From Bacillota bacterium (lineage in GTDB: Bacteria; Bacillota; Dethiobacteria; DTU022), in assembly GCA_033549065.1 (NCBI GenBank), contig JAWSUE010000008.1, forward strand, positions 62,001 to 126,000: a DNA stretch of 64,000 nucleotides, read 5' to 3'. Position numbers and translations under genes: made by a program. The stretch's first letter is position 1. Each line of letters opens with the position of its first letter. The notes under the pieces were generated by a model. That model was given only the letters and a program-made list of their open reading frames with translations, was not told the origin of the DNA and searched no databases. Positions 41,498-49,816 of the stretch are shown piece by piece.

Positions 41498-42175
41498 TTA
41501 ACAGTAATCACGCCAGCATTCCCAAAATGGATCAGCACGGTAATTACGCTTGGGACGGATAATCAGGATTAATATCAGGCCGAGCACAAAACCGCCAATA
41601 TGCGCCCACCAGGCAACACCGGGCACTTCAAAGAAAGCATAGACAACCTGAAGGATAGCCCAATAGCCTAAATAAATTGGTGCAGGTAGCCAAAAAGAAA
41701 AGAATATGAAAGGGGGGATGAACGTAAGAACCCTGGCCCGGGGAAATAGAACAAGATATGCCCCAAGTACTCCCGATACCGCACCGGATGCCCCTACCAT
41801 CGGTATATCACTGTTGGGAAGTGAAAACCCCTGCAGAAGTGCAGCGGCGATTCCAGCTAAAAAATAGAGCAACATGAAACGGCTGAATCCCAACCGTCCT
41901 TCCACGGCAGGCCCAAAAACCCAGATAAACCACATGTTTCCGATCAAGTGTATAAAAGAGCCATGGACAAATATGCTGGTTATAATGGTATAAAATTCCC
42001 CTACAGGATTAAGAAAAAAATCCTGAGGAATAAATCCGTAAGTTTCAAAGATATTCGGTAACTCTTCAAACCCAAAGGAAAGCTGAAAAAAATAGGCCAG
42101 GCTGGTTATGATTAAAAGCCCGAAGGTAGCAATTTTTGCTCCGTGATAAGTAATTGTATCGCGTATCGGAAACAT
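41498..42175 (-). CDS. Rhomboid-family intramembrane serine protease
   Basis: 225 residues from ATG 42175 (MFPIRDTITYHG, the family N-terminus); a longer GTG frame exists, and neither has a clean ribosome site. Six or seven membrane helices carry the rhomboid motifs HGSFIHLIGNMWFIWVFGP, the catalytic Ser in MVGASGAVSGVLGAYL and the catalytic His in WWAHIGGFVLG. It cleaves within the membrane, and its substrates are unknown. It precedes the ClpP-fold membrane protease gene in the same orientation. Confidence 0.93.
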   Translation of the reverse strand: MFPIRDTITYHGAKIATFGLLIITSLAYFFQLSFGFEELPNIFETYGFIPQDFFLNPVGEFYTIITSIFVHGSFIHLIGNMWFIWVFGPAVEGRLGFSRFMLLYFLAGIAAALLQGFSLPNSDIPMVGASGAVSGVLGAYLVLFPRARVLTFIPPFIFFSFWLPAPIYLGYWAILQVVYAFFEVPGVAWWAHIGGFVLGLILILIIRPKRNYRADPFWECWRDYC

Positions 42176-42333
42176 TGGAGGGAGGTAAACCGCCTTTCGC
42201 CTGAAATCCCTGCATCGAGTATTTCCATTATAACACACTCATGTAAAAGCTTGATTCATCTTAAAATTTGAAGATATTGAACGAAGAGGTATAAAGATAT
42301 TTCACTAAAAATTTTAACTAGCGGCATATGCAT

Positions 42334-42380
42334 AAATAAGTAAACGATCCGTGGACAGGCTTTGGATCGTTTACTTATTT
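42334..42380. terminator. 17-bp perfect inverted repeat after fdhA
   Basis: AAATAAGTAAACGATCC (42334-42350) and its exact complement (42364-42380) flank a 13-base loop. It sits between the fdhA stop and the divergently placed rhomboid promoter region, so it should end the formate dehydrogenase transcript. The AT-rich outer ends make it work in either direction. Confidence 0.75.
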
Positions 42381-42405
42381 TGTAGTTGTCTTCTTTACTA
42401 ATTAT

Positions 42406-45078
42406 TTAGGCTTTATCTATACGGATAGCGCAAACTTTTGTTTCGGGAGTTTTTGCTACCGGATCGAGTGCTGAACTGGTCAGCAGGTTAGTCGGGCATT
42501 CAGCAAAATGGAAACTGAGAGAAGCAACACCAGGTTGACTCCTTTTGGAGAGTTTAGCCCGGACTTTTATTGCTCCGCGTCGCGATTTAACTTCGACCAT
42601 ATCATCATCTTCAATACCCATTCTCAATGCATCATCGGGATTGATCAGGATATGCTCACCGCCGCTCAGTTCATCCAGCCCTTCTGAGTAGCGGGTCATG
42701 GTGCTGTGGAACTGGTAAAGGCTGCGCTCGGTGGTAAGAATTAGAGGGAAATCAGTGCAGCATAATTCGGCGGATTCCCTGTACGACAGTGGAACCAGTT
42801 TGCCTTTACCAGAAGGAGTGGCAAACTTTTCAGTGTGCAGTATAGGCGTTCCCGGATCATCGACCGTAGGACAGGGCCACTGAATTCCGAATTCATCGAT
42901 CCGATCGTAATTTAAACCGGCATAACTGGGTGTCAGAGAGGCCATTTCATTGAAGATTTCTTCAGCGCTGTGATAGGCAAAACCCTCATAACCCATTTCA
43001 TTTGCTATAGCGCTTACAATCCACCAATCGGGCTTCGCTTCACCGACGGGATCTATCACCCTGCGGACACGCTGTACCCGTCGTTCCGTATTGACAAAAC
43101 AGCCGTTTTTTTCTGCAAAAGATGCAGCAGGCAAAACAACATCTGCCACTTCTGCTGTTTCGTTGAGGAAGATGTCCTGGACAACAAAGAATTCCAGTTT
43201 CTCCATTGCTTCCTGGGCATGCGCCGCATTGGCTTCGGTTAGAACCGGATTTTCACCGACCAGGTAAATCGCTTTTATCTTACCTTCATAAGCTGCATCA
43301 AAAATTTCAGTATGCGTTAACCCGGGTTTACCGCTTAAAGAAACGCCCCAGGCATCTTCGAATTTCTTACGTGCTTCGTCGTTTTCAACTTTCTGATATC
43401 CGGTAAAAACATTTGGCAGTGAACCCATATCACAGGCTCCCTGGACATTATTCTGACCACGAAGAGGATTAACTCCTGCAGAAACCTGACCCAGGTTGCC
43501 GGTTATCAGTGCGAGGTTGCTGACCGCCAGAACGTTATCTGTCCCATGAGAATGCTGGGTAATACCCATGCAGTAGAGAATTGAAGCCGGACTGTTGTTA
43601 GCATACATCCGCGCCGCTTCAACAATCTTATCGAAGGGTAACCCGGTGGTTTCACTAACAAACTCAGGGGTAAATGCTTCAAGTGATTCCTTGAATTGCT
43701 CAAAATTTTCACATCGTTCGGCAATATAATCTTCATCATGCAGGCCTTCTTCGATTATAACCCTGGCCATGCCCATCAGAAGAGCCACATCAGTGCCGGG
43801 TTTAAGAGGCAGGTGCAGATCGGCGAAACGAACCAGGGCAACTTCCTGGGGATTGGCTACAATTAATTTTGCCCCATTGCGAACTGCCTTTTTAACCTGG
43901 TACCCGATGATCGGATGAGCATCGGTTGTACTGGTCCCAACGGCAAGGATACAGGATGAATCACCGATTTCACTGATTGAGTTGGTCATCGCTCCGCTGC
44001 CCAGTGAAGTGGCCAGACCGGCCACTGTCGGGGCGTGTCAGAGACGTGCGCAGTGATCAATATTATTGGTTTGCATCGCTGCTCGGGTAAATTTTTGCAT
44101 TACATAATTATCTTCGATGGTACATTTGGCCGATGCAATCATAGCAAACTGATCGCCTTTATAGCTACCCAGTTTTTCGGCAATTAGCGAGAGAGCTTCT
44201 TCCCAGCTTGCTTCGACCAGTTCACCATTTTTGCGAATTAGCGGTGTCTTCAAACGATCAGGATGATTGATAAAACCGAGACCAAATCGACCCTTCACAC
44301 AGAGACTGCCGTTACTGGCAGGGCTATCCGGAACCGCACGGGAACTGACTATTTTACCACCACGGGCACCTACAATGATCCCACATCCGCATCCGCAGAA
44401 TGGACAGATAGTTTCGACTTCATAAGTCGGTTCCGCTTCATCTCTTGGTACTAGAGCTCCAACCGGACAGCGGGCTACACACTCTCCACAGGTAACACAG
44501 GTGGAATCAATTATCGGCTTGTCACCCAGTACAGCGATTTTTGTCTTGATTCCGCGGTAGGCAAAATCGATACAGTGATCGCCCTGTATTTCATCACAGG
44601 TCCTGACACAGATACCGCAAAGCACGCACTTATTCATATCCCTTAAATAGAAAGGATTTGAATCATCAATAGGTTGATCCAGCACAGGCTTGCGCATTGC
44701 CTTTATACGCTCTTCATCAAGACCGATATAACGGGTCAGTTCCTGCAGCTGGCATTGACTGTTTTTAGCACAGCTCTGGCAATTATAATCGTGGTTCAGC
44801 ACGAGCAGCTCCAGGTTAACCCGACGGGTTTGATCGAGATCTTCACTTGCTGAAGTGACCACCATACCCTCTTCGACCGGAGTCATACAGGAAACCGTAG
44901 GCCGACGGCCCTCTATCTCAACCAGGCAAACCCGGCAAATTCCTACAGAGGTTAAATCTGGGTGATCACAGAGATGAGGGATATATATCCCATTCTCCAG
45001 CGCTGCCCTTAAAATCGATGTTCCCGGTTCTGCTTTTATTTCAACACCATCTATAGTCAGGGTAATCAACTCAGTCAT
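42406..45078 (-). CDS. fdhA: Formate dehydrogenase alpha subunit, selenocysteine-containing, NAD-linked type
   Basis: One gene of 890 residues interrupted by an in-frame TGA at 44038-44040, decoded as Sec347 in NIDHCARL-U-HAPTVAGLA, the active-site site of molybdenum/tungsten formate dehydrogenases. A perfect hairpin follows. The N-terminal 220 residues are NuoG-like: [2Fe-2S] cysteines (LCDHPDLTSVGICRVC), a His-Cys3 cluster (HDYNCQSCAKNSQC) and two [4Fe-4S] motifs (CVLCGICVRTC, CVTCGECVARC). Then come the CPFCGCGCG cluster and the bis-MGD cofactor domains to the end. It oxidises formate to CO2, or the reverse, and passes electrons to the NuoEF-like subunits. The start overlaps the nuoF-like stop (ATGA). 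Confidence 0.97.
44008..44026 (-). promoter_or_regulatory. SECIS element of fdhA
   Basis: On the coding strand AGTGGCC-GGTCT-GGCCACT forms a perfect 7-bp stem with a five-base loop starting with GG. The loop lies 18 bases after the UGA, within the spacing used by bacterial SelB. The loop GGTCT resembles that of the E. coli fdhF element. Confidence 0.9.
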
Positions 45079-46913
45079 TTGCCACCCTCCTCAAGAACTG
45101 CAACTTTTTCTTGTAATCCTTCAGAACTGACCTGCACCGCTGCAACTTTTTTCGGACATACATCGAAGCATGCCCCACACTTGGTGCAGAGTTCCTGGTC
45201 TATTTCATGCGGTTGTTTCTTCTCTCCGCTGATTGCTTCAACGGGGCAGGCTTTGGCACAGCGCTGGCAACCGATACATTTATCAGGATCAATCGAGTAC
45301 TTTAAGAGTGCTTTACAGACCAGAGCCGGGCATCTTTTCTCGATTACATGAGCTTCATACTCATCTCGGAAGTAACGAAGGGTTGTCAGAACAGGGTTCG
45401 GAGCAGTCTGTCCGAGACCGCACATAGAGCCTTTTTTTACGGCCCAGGCCAGATCTTCGAGCAGTTTGATATCCTCGATACGACCCCGTCCTTCAGTGAT
45501 ATCTTCCAGAATATAAAACATCTGGGTGGTCCCCAGTCGGCAGGGGATACACTGACCGCATGATTCTTTACGTGTAAAGTTGAGGAAGTATCTGGCCATG
45601 TCAACCATGCAGGTATCTTCATCAACTACAACCAAGCCGCCGGAACCCATCATCGCTCCCGCAGCAGTCAAGGAGTCGAAATCGATAGGCAGATCGAGGT
45701 GTTCTTCAGGGATACATCCACCTGAAGGTCCTCCAATCTGAGCTGCTTTAAATTTTTTGCCATAGCGAATCCCACCGCCAATATCAAAAACAACTTCACG
45801 GATCGTTACACCCATGGGAACCTCAACCAAACCGGTGTTGTTGACTTTCCCTGTCAGGGCGAATACTTTGGTTCCCTTACTGCCTTCAGTGCCCACGGAG
45901 GCGAATTTTTCTGCTCCCCGACGAAGGATCAACGGCACATTGGCCAAAGTTTCAACATTGTTTATACAGGTTGGTTTACTCCACAACCCCTCAACTGCCG
46001 GAAATGGCGGGCGGTGACGGGGCACACCCCTGTTTCCTTCAATGGAAGCCAGCAGAGCAGTCTCTTCACCACAGACAAATGCTCCGGCTCCCTCTTTTAT
46101 CTTTATTTTAAAGTTGAATCCGAATCCCATTATGTTTTCACCAAGCATCCCGTACTTTTCTGCCTGTCCTATAGCTGTACGTAATCGTTTAATAGCCAGG
46201 GGATATTCTGAGCGAACATATATATAGCCCTCATCTGCACCGATAGCTTTTCCCGCTATCATCATTCCCTCGAGCACAGCATGGGGGTCGCCCTCCAGAA
46301 TACTGCGATCCATAAATGCCCCGGGGTCTCCCTCATCAGCATTACAAACTATATATTTTTTTGTCCCCTTGCTGCTAAGGGCAAACTGCCATTTCATACC
46401 TGTCGGGAACCCTGCACCTCCACGACCGCGCAATCCGGAACTCTTCACTTCGTTTACGACATCCATCGGTTCCATCTGGAGAGCTTTCTTCAGTCCCAGG
46501 TAGCCACCTCGGATTATGTATTCATCAATATTTTCGGGGTCAATTACACCGCAGTTCCTTAATGCCAGCCGCTGCTGTTTATGGTAAAACATAATTTGAT
46601 CGTGGGATATAACGGTTTCTTCCGAAACAGGGTCTTTATAGAGCAGACGTTCGACCATATTCCCCTTAACAAGGTATTCTTCAACAATCTCAGCAACATC
46701 TTCCTTTTGAACGCCGCAGTAGAATACGTCTTCCGGATATACTATAAATATCGGACCTTTTTCGCAGAATCCATGACAACCTGACATGATAATCCTTACC
46801 TGTTCTGTCATCCCATGTTTGGCCAGTTCATCTATCAGGGCATTTTTTACCTCTAAGGCTCCTGATGATATACAGCCCGTTCCGGCACAAATCAGAATAT
46901 GTCTTTCATACAC
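45075..46913 (-). CDS. NuoF-like flavoprotein subunit of formate dehydrogenase
   Basis: About 612 residues; GTG at 46913 (VYERHILICAGTGC) is preferred since the GTG four codons earlier lies against the AAAGGAG site. Order: thioredoxin-like [2Fe-2S] domain (1-110; CAGTGC, CHGFC), FMN/NADH-binding NuoF domain (about 130-440; GLRGRGGAGFPTGMKW, CNADEGDPGAFMDR, EETALLASIEGNRG), a [4Fe-4S] site (ESCGQCIPCRLGT) and a C-terminal two-cluster ferredoxin (CIGCQRCAKACP, CTKCGACFDVCP). It exchanges electrons with NAD(P). The same layout occurs in electron-bifurcating HydB and NfnB-like subunits, so ferredoxin-linked bifurcation is possible. Confidence 0.93.
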   Translation of the reverse strand: MYERHILICAGTGCISSGALEVKNALIDELAKHGMTEQVRIIMSGCHGFCEKGPIFIVYPEDVFYCGVQKEDVAEIVEEYLVKGNMVERLLYKDPVSEETVISHDQIMFYHKQQRLALRNCGVIDPENIDEYIIRGGYLGLKKALQMEPMDVVNEVKSSGLRGRGGAGFPTGMKWQFALSSKGTKKYIVCNADEGDPGAFMDRSILEGDPHAVLEGMMIAGKAIGADEGYIYVRSEYPLAIKRLRTAIGQAEKYGMLGENIMGFGFNFKIKIKEGAGAFVCGEETALLASIEGNRGVPRHRPPFPAVEGLWSKPTCINNVETLANVPLILRRGAEKFASVGTEGSKGTKVFALTGKVNNTGLVEVPMGVTIREVVFDIGGGIRYGKKFKAAQIGGPSGGCIPEEHLDLPIDFDSLTAAGAMMGSGGLVVVDEDTCMVDMARYFLNFTRKESCGQCIPCRLGTTQMFYILEDITEGRGRIEDIKLLEDLAWAVKKGSMCGLGQTAPNPVLTTLRYFRDEYEAHVIEKRCPALVCKALLKYSIDPDKCIGCQRCAKACPVEAISGEKKQPHEIDQELCTKCGACFDVCPKKVAAVQVSSEGLQEKVAVLEEGGK

Positions 46914-46950
46914 TTTGGCTTTCACTCCTTTCTGTCAGCCTTGATAAATA

Positions 46951-47130
46951 TTATTGTTCCCGGAATAAGGGGCTGTGCGAATACCTTTTAACTATAGCCT
47001 TTCGTGCCTCTTTGCAGGATTCACTTTCATGACACAGGGGGCCCTGAAGGCAGCATTCGATAAAAACATCACATGGTTTTTCTTTACTATTAAAACACTC
47101 ACTGCAACAGGGATCGATGAAATGATCCAT
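46951..47130 (-). CDS. Cysteine-rich mini-protein in the formate dehydrogenase operon
   Basis: A 59-residue ORF whose ATG (47130-47128) directly abuts the TAG of the nuoE-like gene, with GGGGGAAG just upstream, and which ends 37 bases before the nuoF-like start. It has eight Cys: Cys8, 9, 12, 20, 26, 27, 33 and 39, in DPCCSECF, KPCDVFIECCLQGPLC and ESCKEA, then a basic tail (KEARKAIVKRYSH). The Cys number fits one or two metal or Fe-S sites. Tight coupling to nuoE and nuoF suggests a subunit or assembly factor of the complex. I do not recognise a named family. Confidence 0.78.
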   Translation of the reverse strand: MDHFIDPCCSECFNSKEKPCDVFIECCLQGPLCHESESCKEARKAIVKRYSHSPLFREQ

Positions 47131-47604
47131 CTACGCTTCCCCCCCTTCGGGTTCAGTCCCATATTCTGTAATTATTTTTTTTGTCTTATCGGGATCAAGT
47201 TTACCAAAAGTTTTCGAATCGATAGTCATAACAGGTGCAAGGCCACATGCACCGATGCATGCTACTTCTTCATAGGTGTATTTCTTATCATCAGTGGTTT
47301 CGCCAACGCCCACCTGCAGGATATCCTTAACCTTATCAGCGACCTTCATGGCACCGCGGACGTGGCATGCTGTGCCACAGCACAACCTGATAATATGCTT
47401 TCCTCTGGGTTGGAGGTGAAATCTGGCATAAAAAGTGGCTACTCCAAATACCTTGCTTTCCGGCACCTTCACAAAATTGGCAACTTCCCTCATTGCCTCT
47501 TCAGGCAGATAGCCTATTTTCTCCTGTACATCCTGAAGGACAGGAATCAATTCATTCCTCTCCCCCTTATAGGTATCAAAGACTGATTTAAGCTGTTCTT
47601 CCAC
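47131..47604 (-). CDS. NuoE-like [2Fe-2S] subunit of formate dehydrogenase
   Basis: 157 residues; GTG start at 47604 with AAGGGGTG upstream. An N-terminal helical part (NELIPVLQDVQEKIGYLPEEA) precedes a thioredoxin-like [2Fe-2S] domain with the four ligand cysteines in RLCCGTACHVRGA and ACIGACGLAPVM. It is the 24-kDa-type subunit that pairs with NuoF and is the first gene of the operon nuoE-like, mini-protein, nuoF-like, fdhA. The gap upstream (47605-47919) holds only promoter regions. Confidence 0.95.
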   Translation of the reverse strand: MEEQLKSVFDTYKGERNELIPVLQDVQEKIGYLPEEAMREVANFVKVPESKVFGVATFYARFHLQPRGKHIIRLCCGTACHVRGAMKVADKVKDILQVGVGETTDDKKYTYEEVACIGACGLAPVMTIDSKTFGKLDPDKTKKIITEYGTEPEGGEA

Positions 47605-47839
47605 AAAATCACACCCCTTGTATCTATGTTATGTCTGACGAAATTAAGAACTTTACCATTTTATTAGAAATAAACAGACCTGTTTACATTCTATTAAAGC
47701 ATCTACAAATCCTGCCAGAAATCCCTAAAATACGCCTGGAGGAAATAGACGCAATAGACAGTAAAAACTGAAAACATTGAAATAAAAATAAACTAGAAGA
47801 ATATTTTTTAATCTAATCAATAATGGTTCTTAATTGTAA

Positions 47840-47868
47840 TTGTTAAATATATCTTGCCATAATATAAT
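47840..47868 (+). promoter_or_regulatory. Promoter of the ferritin gene
   Basis: TTGTTA (47840-47845), 17 bp, TATAAT (47863-47868), about 50 bases upstream of the ferritin ATG. The region is very AT-rich, and an iron or peroxide regulator site could be present but is not distinct. Confidence 0.65.
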
Positions 47869-47919
47869 ATAAAAAAGAATCACAGAATGTAATTGACCAA
47901 AATCGAGGAGGGCAAAATA

Positions 47920-48426
47920 ATGTTACCAAACATGTTGCTGGATAAAATGAATGAACAGATCACTCACGAGTTTTTTTCCGCACATTATTATCTGGCAATG
48001 GCTGCCTTTTTTAAAAAAGAAGACTTGGATGGTTTCGCCAACTTCTTTATCGTACAGGCAGAAGAAGAGCGTTTTCACGCAATGAAATTTTTTGAATTTA
48101 TCAATGACCAGGGAAATGAAGTCTTAATTACCGGATTCAAAGACCCAAAACGTGATTTCAAAAGTACAGAAGAGATATTTGCCCTGGCCCTGGAGCATGA
48201 AAAGCTTGTAAGCGGGTTAATCAATGATTTAATGCACCTGGCCCAGGAAGAAAAGCATTATCCAAGTATAAGCTTTTTGCAGTGGTTTATTGATGAGCAG
48301 GTTGAAGAAGAGGCATCAATGAACAGACTTCTTAACCTGGTCAAGCGAGTTGGGGAGCAGGGCCATGGCATATTAATGCTTGATAAAGAACTCGCCGGCC
48401 GCACTTTTAACCCGGCGGCTGAATAA
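47920..48426 (+). CDS. ftn: Bacterial-type ferritin
   Basis: 168 residues from ATG 47920, which follows GAGGAGGG. The four-helix bundle carries the ferroxidase ligands: Glu in NEQITHEFFSAHYYLA, EEERFHAMKFFEF, and the ALEHEKLVSGLINDL and LQWFIDEQVEEEASM helices. It stores iron as a ferrihydrite core in a 24-mer shell in the cytosol and limits Fenton chemistry. Monocistronic, with a hairpin after the stop. Confidence 0.96.
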   Translation: MLPNMLLDKMNEQITHEFFSAHYYLAMAAFFKKEDLDGFANFFIVQAEEERFHAMKFFEFINDQGNEVLITGFKDPKRDFKSTEEIFALALEHEKLVSGLINDLMHLAQEEKHYPSISFLQWFIDEQVEEEASMNRLLNLVKRVGEQGHGILMLDKELAGRTFNPAAE

Positions 48427-48432
48427 ATATAA

Positions 48433-48472
48433 GTTACTATTCAACCAGAAGGATGGCATACCTGGTAGTAAC
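48433..48472. terminator. Hairpin between ferritin and the hydroxylase operon
   Basis: GTTACTA and TAGTAAC pair, with an inner CCAG/CTGG stem, between two convergent transcripts. There is no strong T-run; a two-way terminator role is likely but not certain. Confidence 0.5.
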
Positions 48473-48488
48473 CTCTAATTTAATATTA

Positions 48489-48980
48489 TCAGGAATCGCT
48501 ACCTCTCCTCTCCTTTATAATTGCTTTGGCTCGTTCCACCGATCTGCCTATCCCTTCATACCCGGTGCAACGGCAGAGGTTGCTCTCAAGCCATTCCCTG
48601 GTTGTGTTGCTGTCCGCATCAGGATGATTTTCCAATAATGCATGAGCATTGATCAAAAACCCGGAGGTACAGTAACCGCATTGAAAACCACCCTGTTCCA
48701 GGAAAGCGTTCTGGATCGCGCTATCTTTCAGGCCTTCAACCGTTGTGATCTTTTTACCGATTGCTTCAACCGCCAGGATCAGGCATGATTTCACCGGTAT
48801 TTCATCAAGCAAAACTGTACATGCACCACAGTCACCGTTCTCACATCCCGGTTTTGCCCCGGTTAAGCCAACTTTCTCCCGCAGGACTCGCAGTAATGTA
48901 TCAGCGGGGCGGACTGTTAAACTGTATAATTCGTTGTTAATATCGAGTTCAATGACAGCAATCTTTCTATACTGTATCAT
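48489..48980 (-). CDS. Molybdenum hydroxylase [2Fe-2S] subunit (CoxS/XdhC type)
   Basis: 163 residues with both [2Fe-2S] clusters of the xanthine dehydrogenase family: the plant-ferredoxin type CENGDCGACTVLLD...KSC (about 45-66) and the helical type CGYCTSGF ... CRCTGYEGI. It carries electrons from the molybdenum centre to FAD. The ATG shares a base with the stop codon of the FAD-subunit gene (TAATG), so it is coupled. Last gene of a three-subunit operon. Confidence 0.94.
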   Translation of the reverse strand: MIQYRKIAVIELDINNELYSLTVRPADTLLRVLREKVGLTGAKPGCENGDCGACTVLLDEIPVKSCLILAVEAIGKKITTVEGLKDSAIQNAFLEQGGFQCGYCTSGFLINAHALLENHPDADSNTTREWLESNLCRCTGYEGIGRSVERAKAIIKERRGSDS

Positions 48981-49816
48981 TATTCCGCCACCTCCATTCT
49001 CTCAATCATCTCAGTCAGGTCAGACTGCCAAAGAGCTTCACGATAAACCGATGAACCGAGATGGTCATCGCGCACTGGACCGGGTAATTTCTTGATCGAA
49101 TCTGAAACACGATCTTTTACAGCTATGGAAGAATCATTGATCGCTTTCTCCAGCTCCGCGTTTCTAAATGGGAAGGAACATAAGCCACTGACTGCTATTT
49201 TAACTTGCCCGTCATTTTTAAGGCTGCAGATGTGATAAAGCGGGTAGTCAACAGGTCCGTGTTTTTCCCGGCGCTTGCGCCAGCCAAACCTATTTAATTT
49301 ATTTTTGCTTACAATTAACTGCAGCAAGATATCTCCTTCTTCGAGATGCAGGCGTTTATCAAATAGATCTCGGAGTAGTTTTTTGTGCCGGCCATCTTTG
49401 CCTTGCAGTAATATTTCTGCATCGGCCAGGAGAAAAGGCAGTACGGCTTCCCGGTAAGGCAGACGTCCACAGATATTTCCTCCAAGGGTAAGCCGATTTC
49501 GGACTGTGCGATCGGCTATACACTTAACCACTTCGGAAATAATAGCAGAGCTGCCTTTTTCTGCGACTGAACTTAAACTCAGCGCTGCTCCGTATACCAG
49601 GTCATCACCATCTAAATCCAGCGGCAATGCATCCTTGATATTTTTGATATCAATCAAAGCATCCGGGGTAATTCTCTGGCTCCGGCAAAAGGAAATTATT
49701 TCTGTACCACCGGCATAATAGAGAGGTTTCCGACCTTCCTCTTTAAGTGAAAAGAAGATCTCTACAGCCTGATCAGCCTTTTCCGGAGCATAATAATCGA
49801 GATCAAAGGGTATCAT
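48980..49816 (-). CDS. Molybdenum hydroxylase FAD subunit (CoxM type)
   Basis: 278 residues from ATG 49816, which overlaps the large-subunit stop by four bases (ATGA) and has GGAGG upstream. The FAD motifs are YYAGGTEIISFCRSQR (usually AGGTDL) and TLGGNICGRLPYREAVLPFLL. The C-terminal CO-dehydrogenase flavoprotein domain follows. The final electron acceptor, NAD or another carrier, is not evident. Confidence 0.93.
   Translation of the reverse strand: MIPFDLDYYAPEKADQAVEIFFSLKEEGRKPLYYAGGTEIISFCRSQRITPDALIDIKNIKDALPLDLDGDDLVYGAALSLSSVAEKGSSAIISEVVKCIADRTVRNRLTLGGNICGRLPYREAVLPFLLADAEILLQGKDGRHKKLLRDLFDKRLHLEEGDILLQLIVSKNKLNRFGWRKRREKHGPVDYPLYHICSLKNDGQVKIAVSGLCSFPFRNAELEKAINDSSIAVKDRVSDSIKKLPGPVRDDHLGSSVYREALWQSDLTEMIERMEVAE

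Noticed and set aside
42406-45078. Two separate genes or a frameshifted fdhA
   Set aside because: Both ORFs are in one frame, the stop is UGA at the exact active-site Cys/Sec position, and a perfect SECIS hairpin follows, so it is a single selenoprotein gene.
46975-47586. A 203-codon plus-strand ORF
   Set aside because: It is antisense to the NuoE-like and mini-protein genes, has no ribosome site, and its translation resembles no protein; it is a shadow.
45075-47604. [FeFe] hydrogenase operon (HydABC)
   Set aside because: NuoE and NuoF modules fit either system, but the third subunit has the bis-MGD domains and the Sec active site of formate dehydrogenase and lacks an H-cluster motif.
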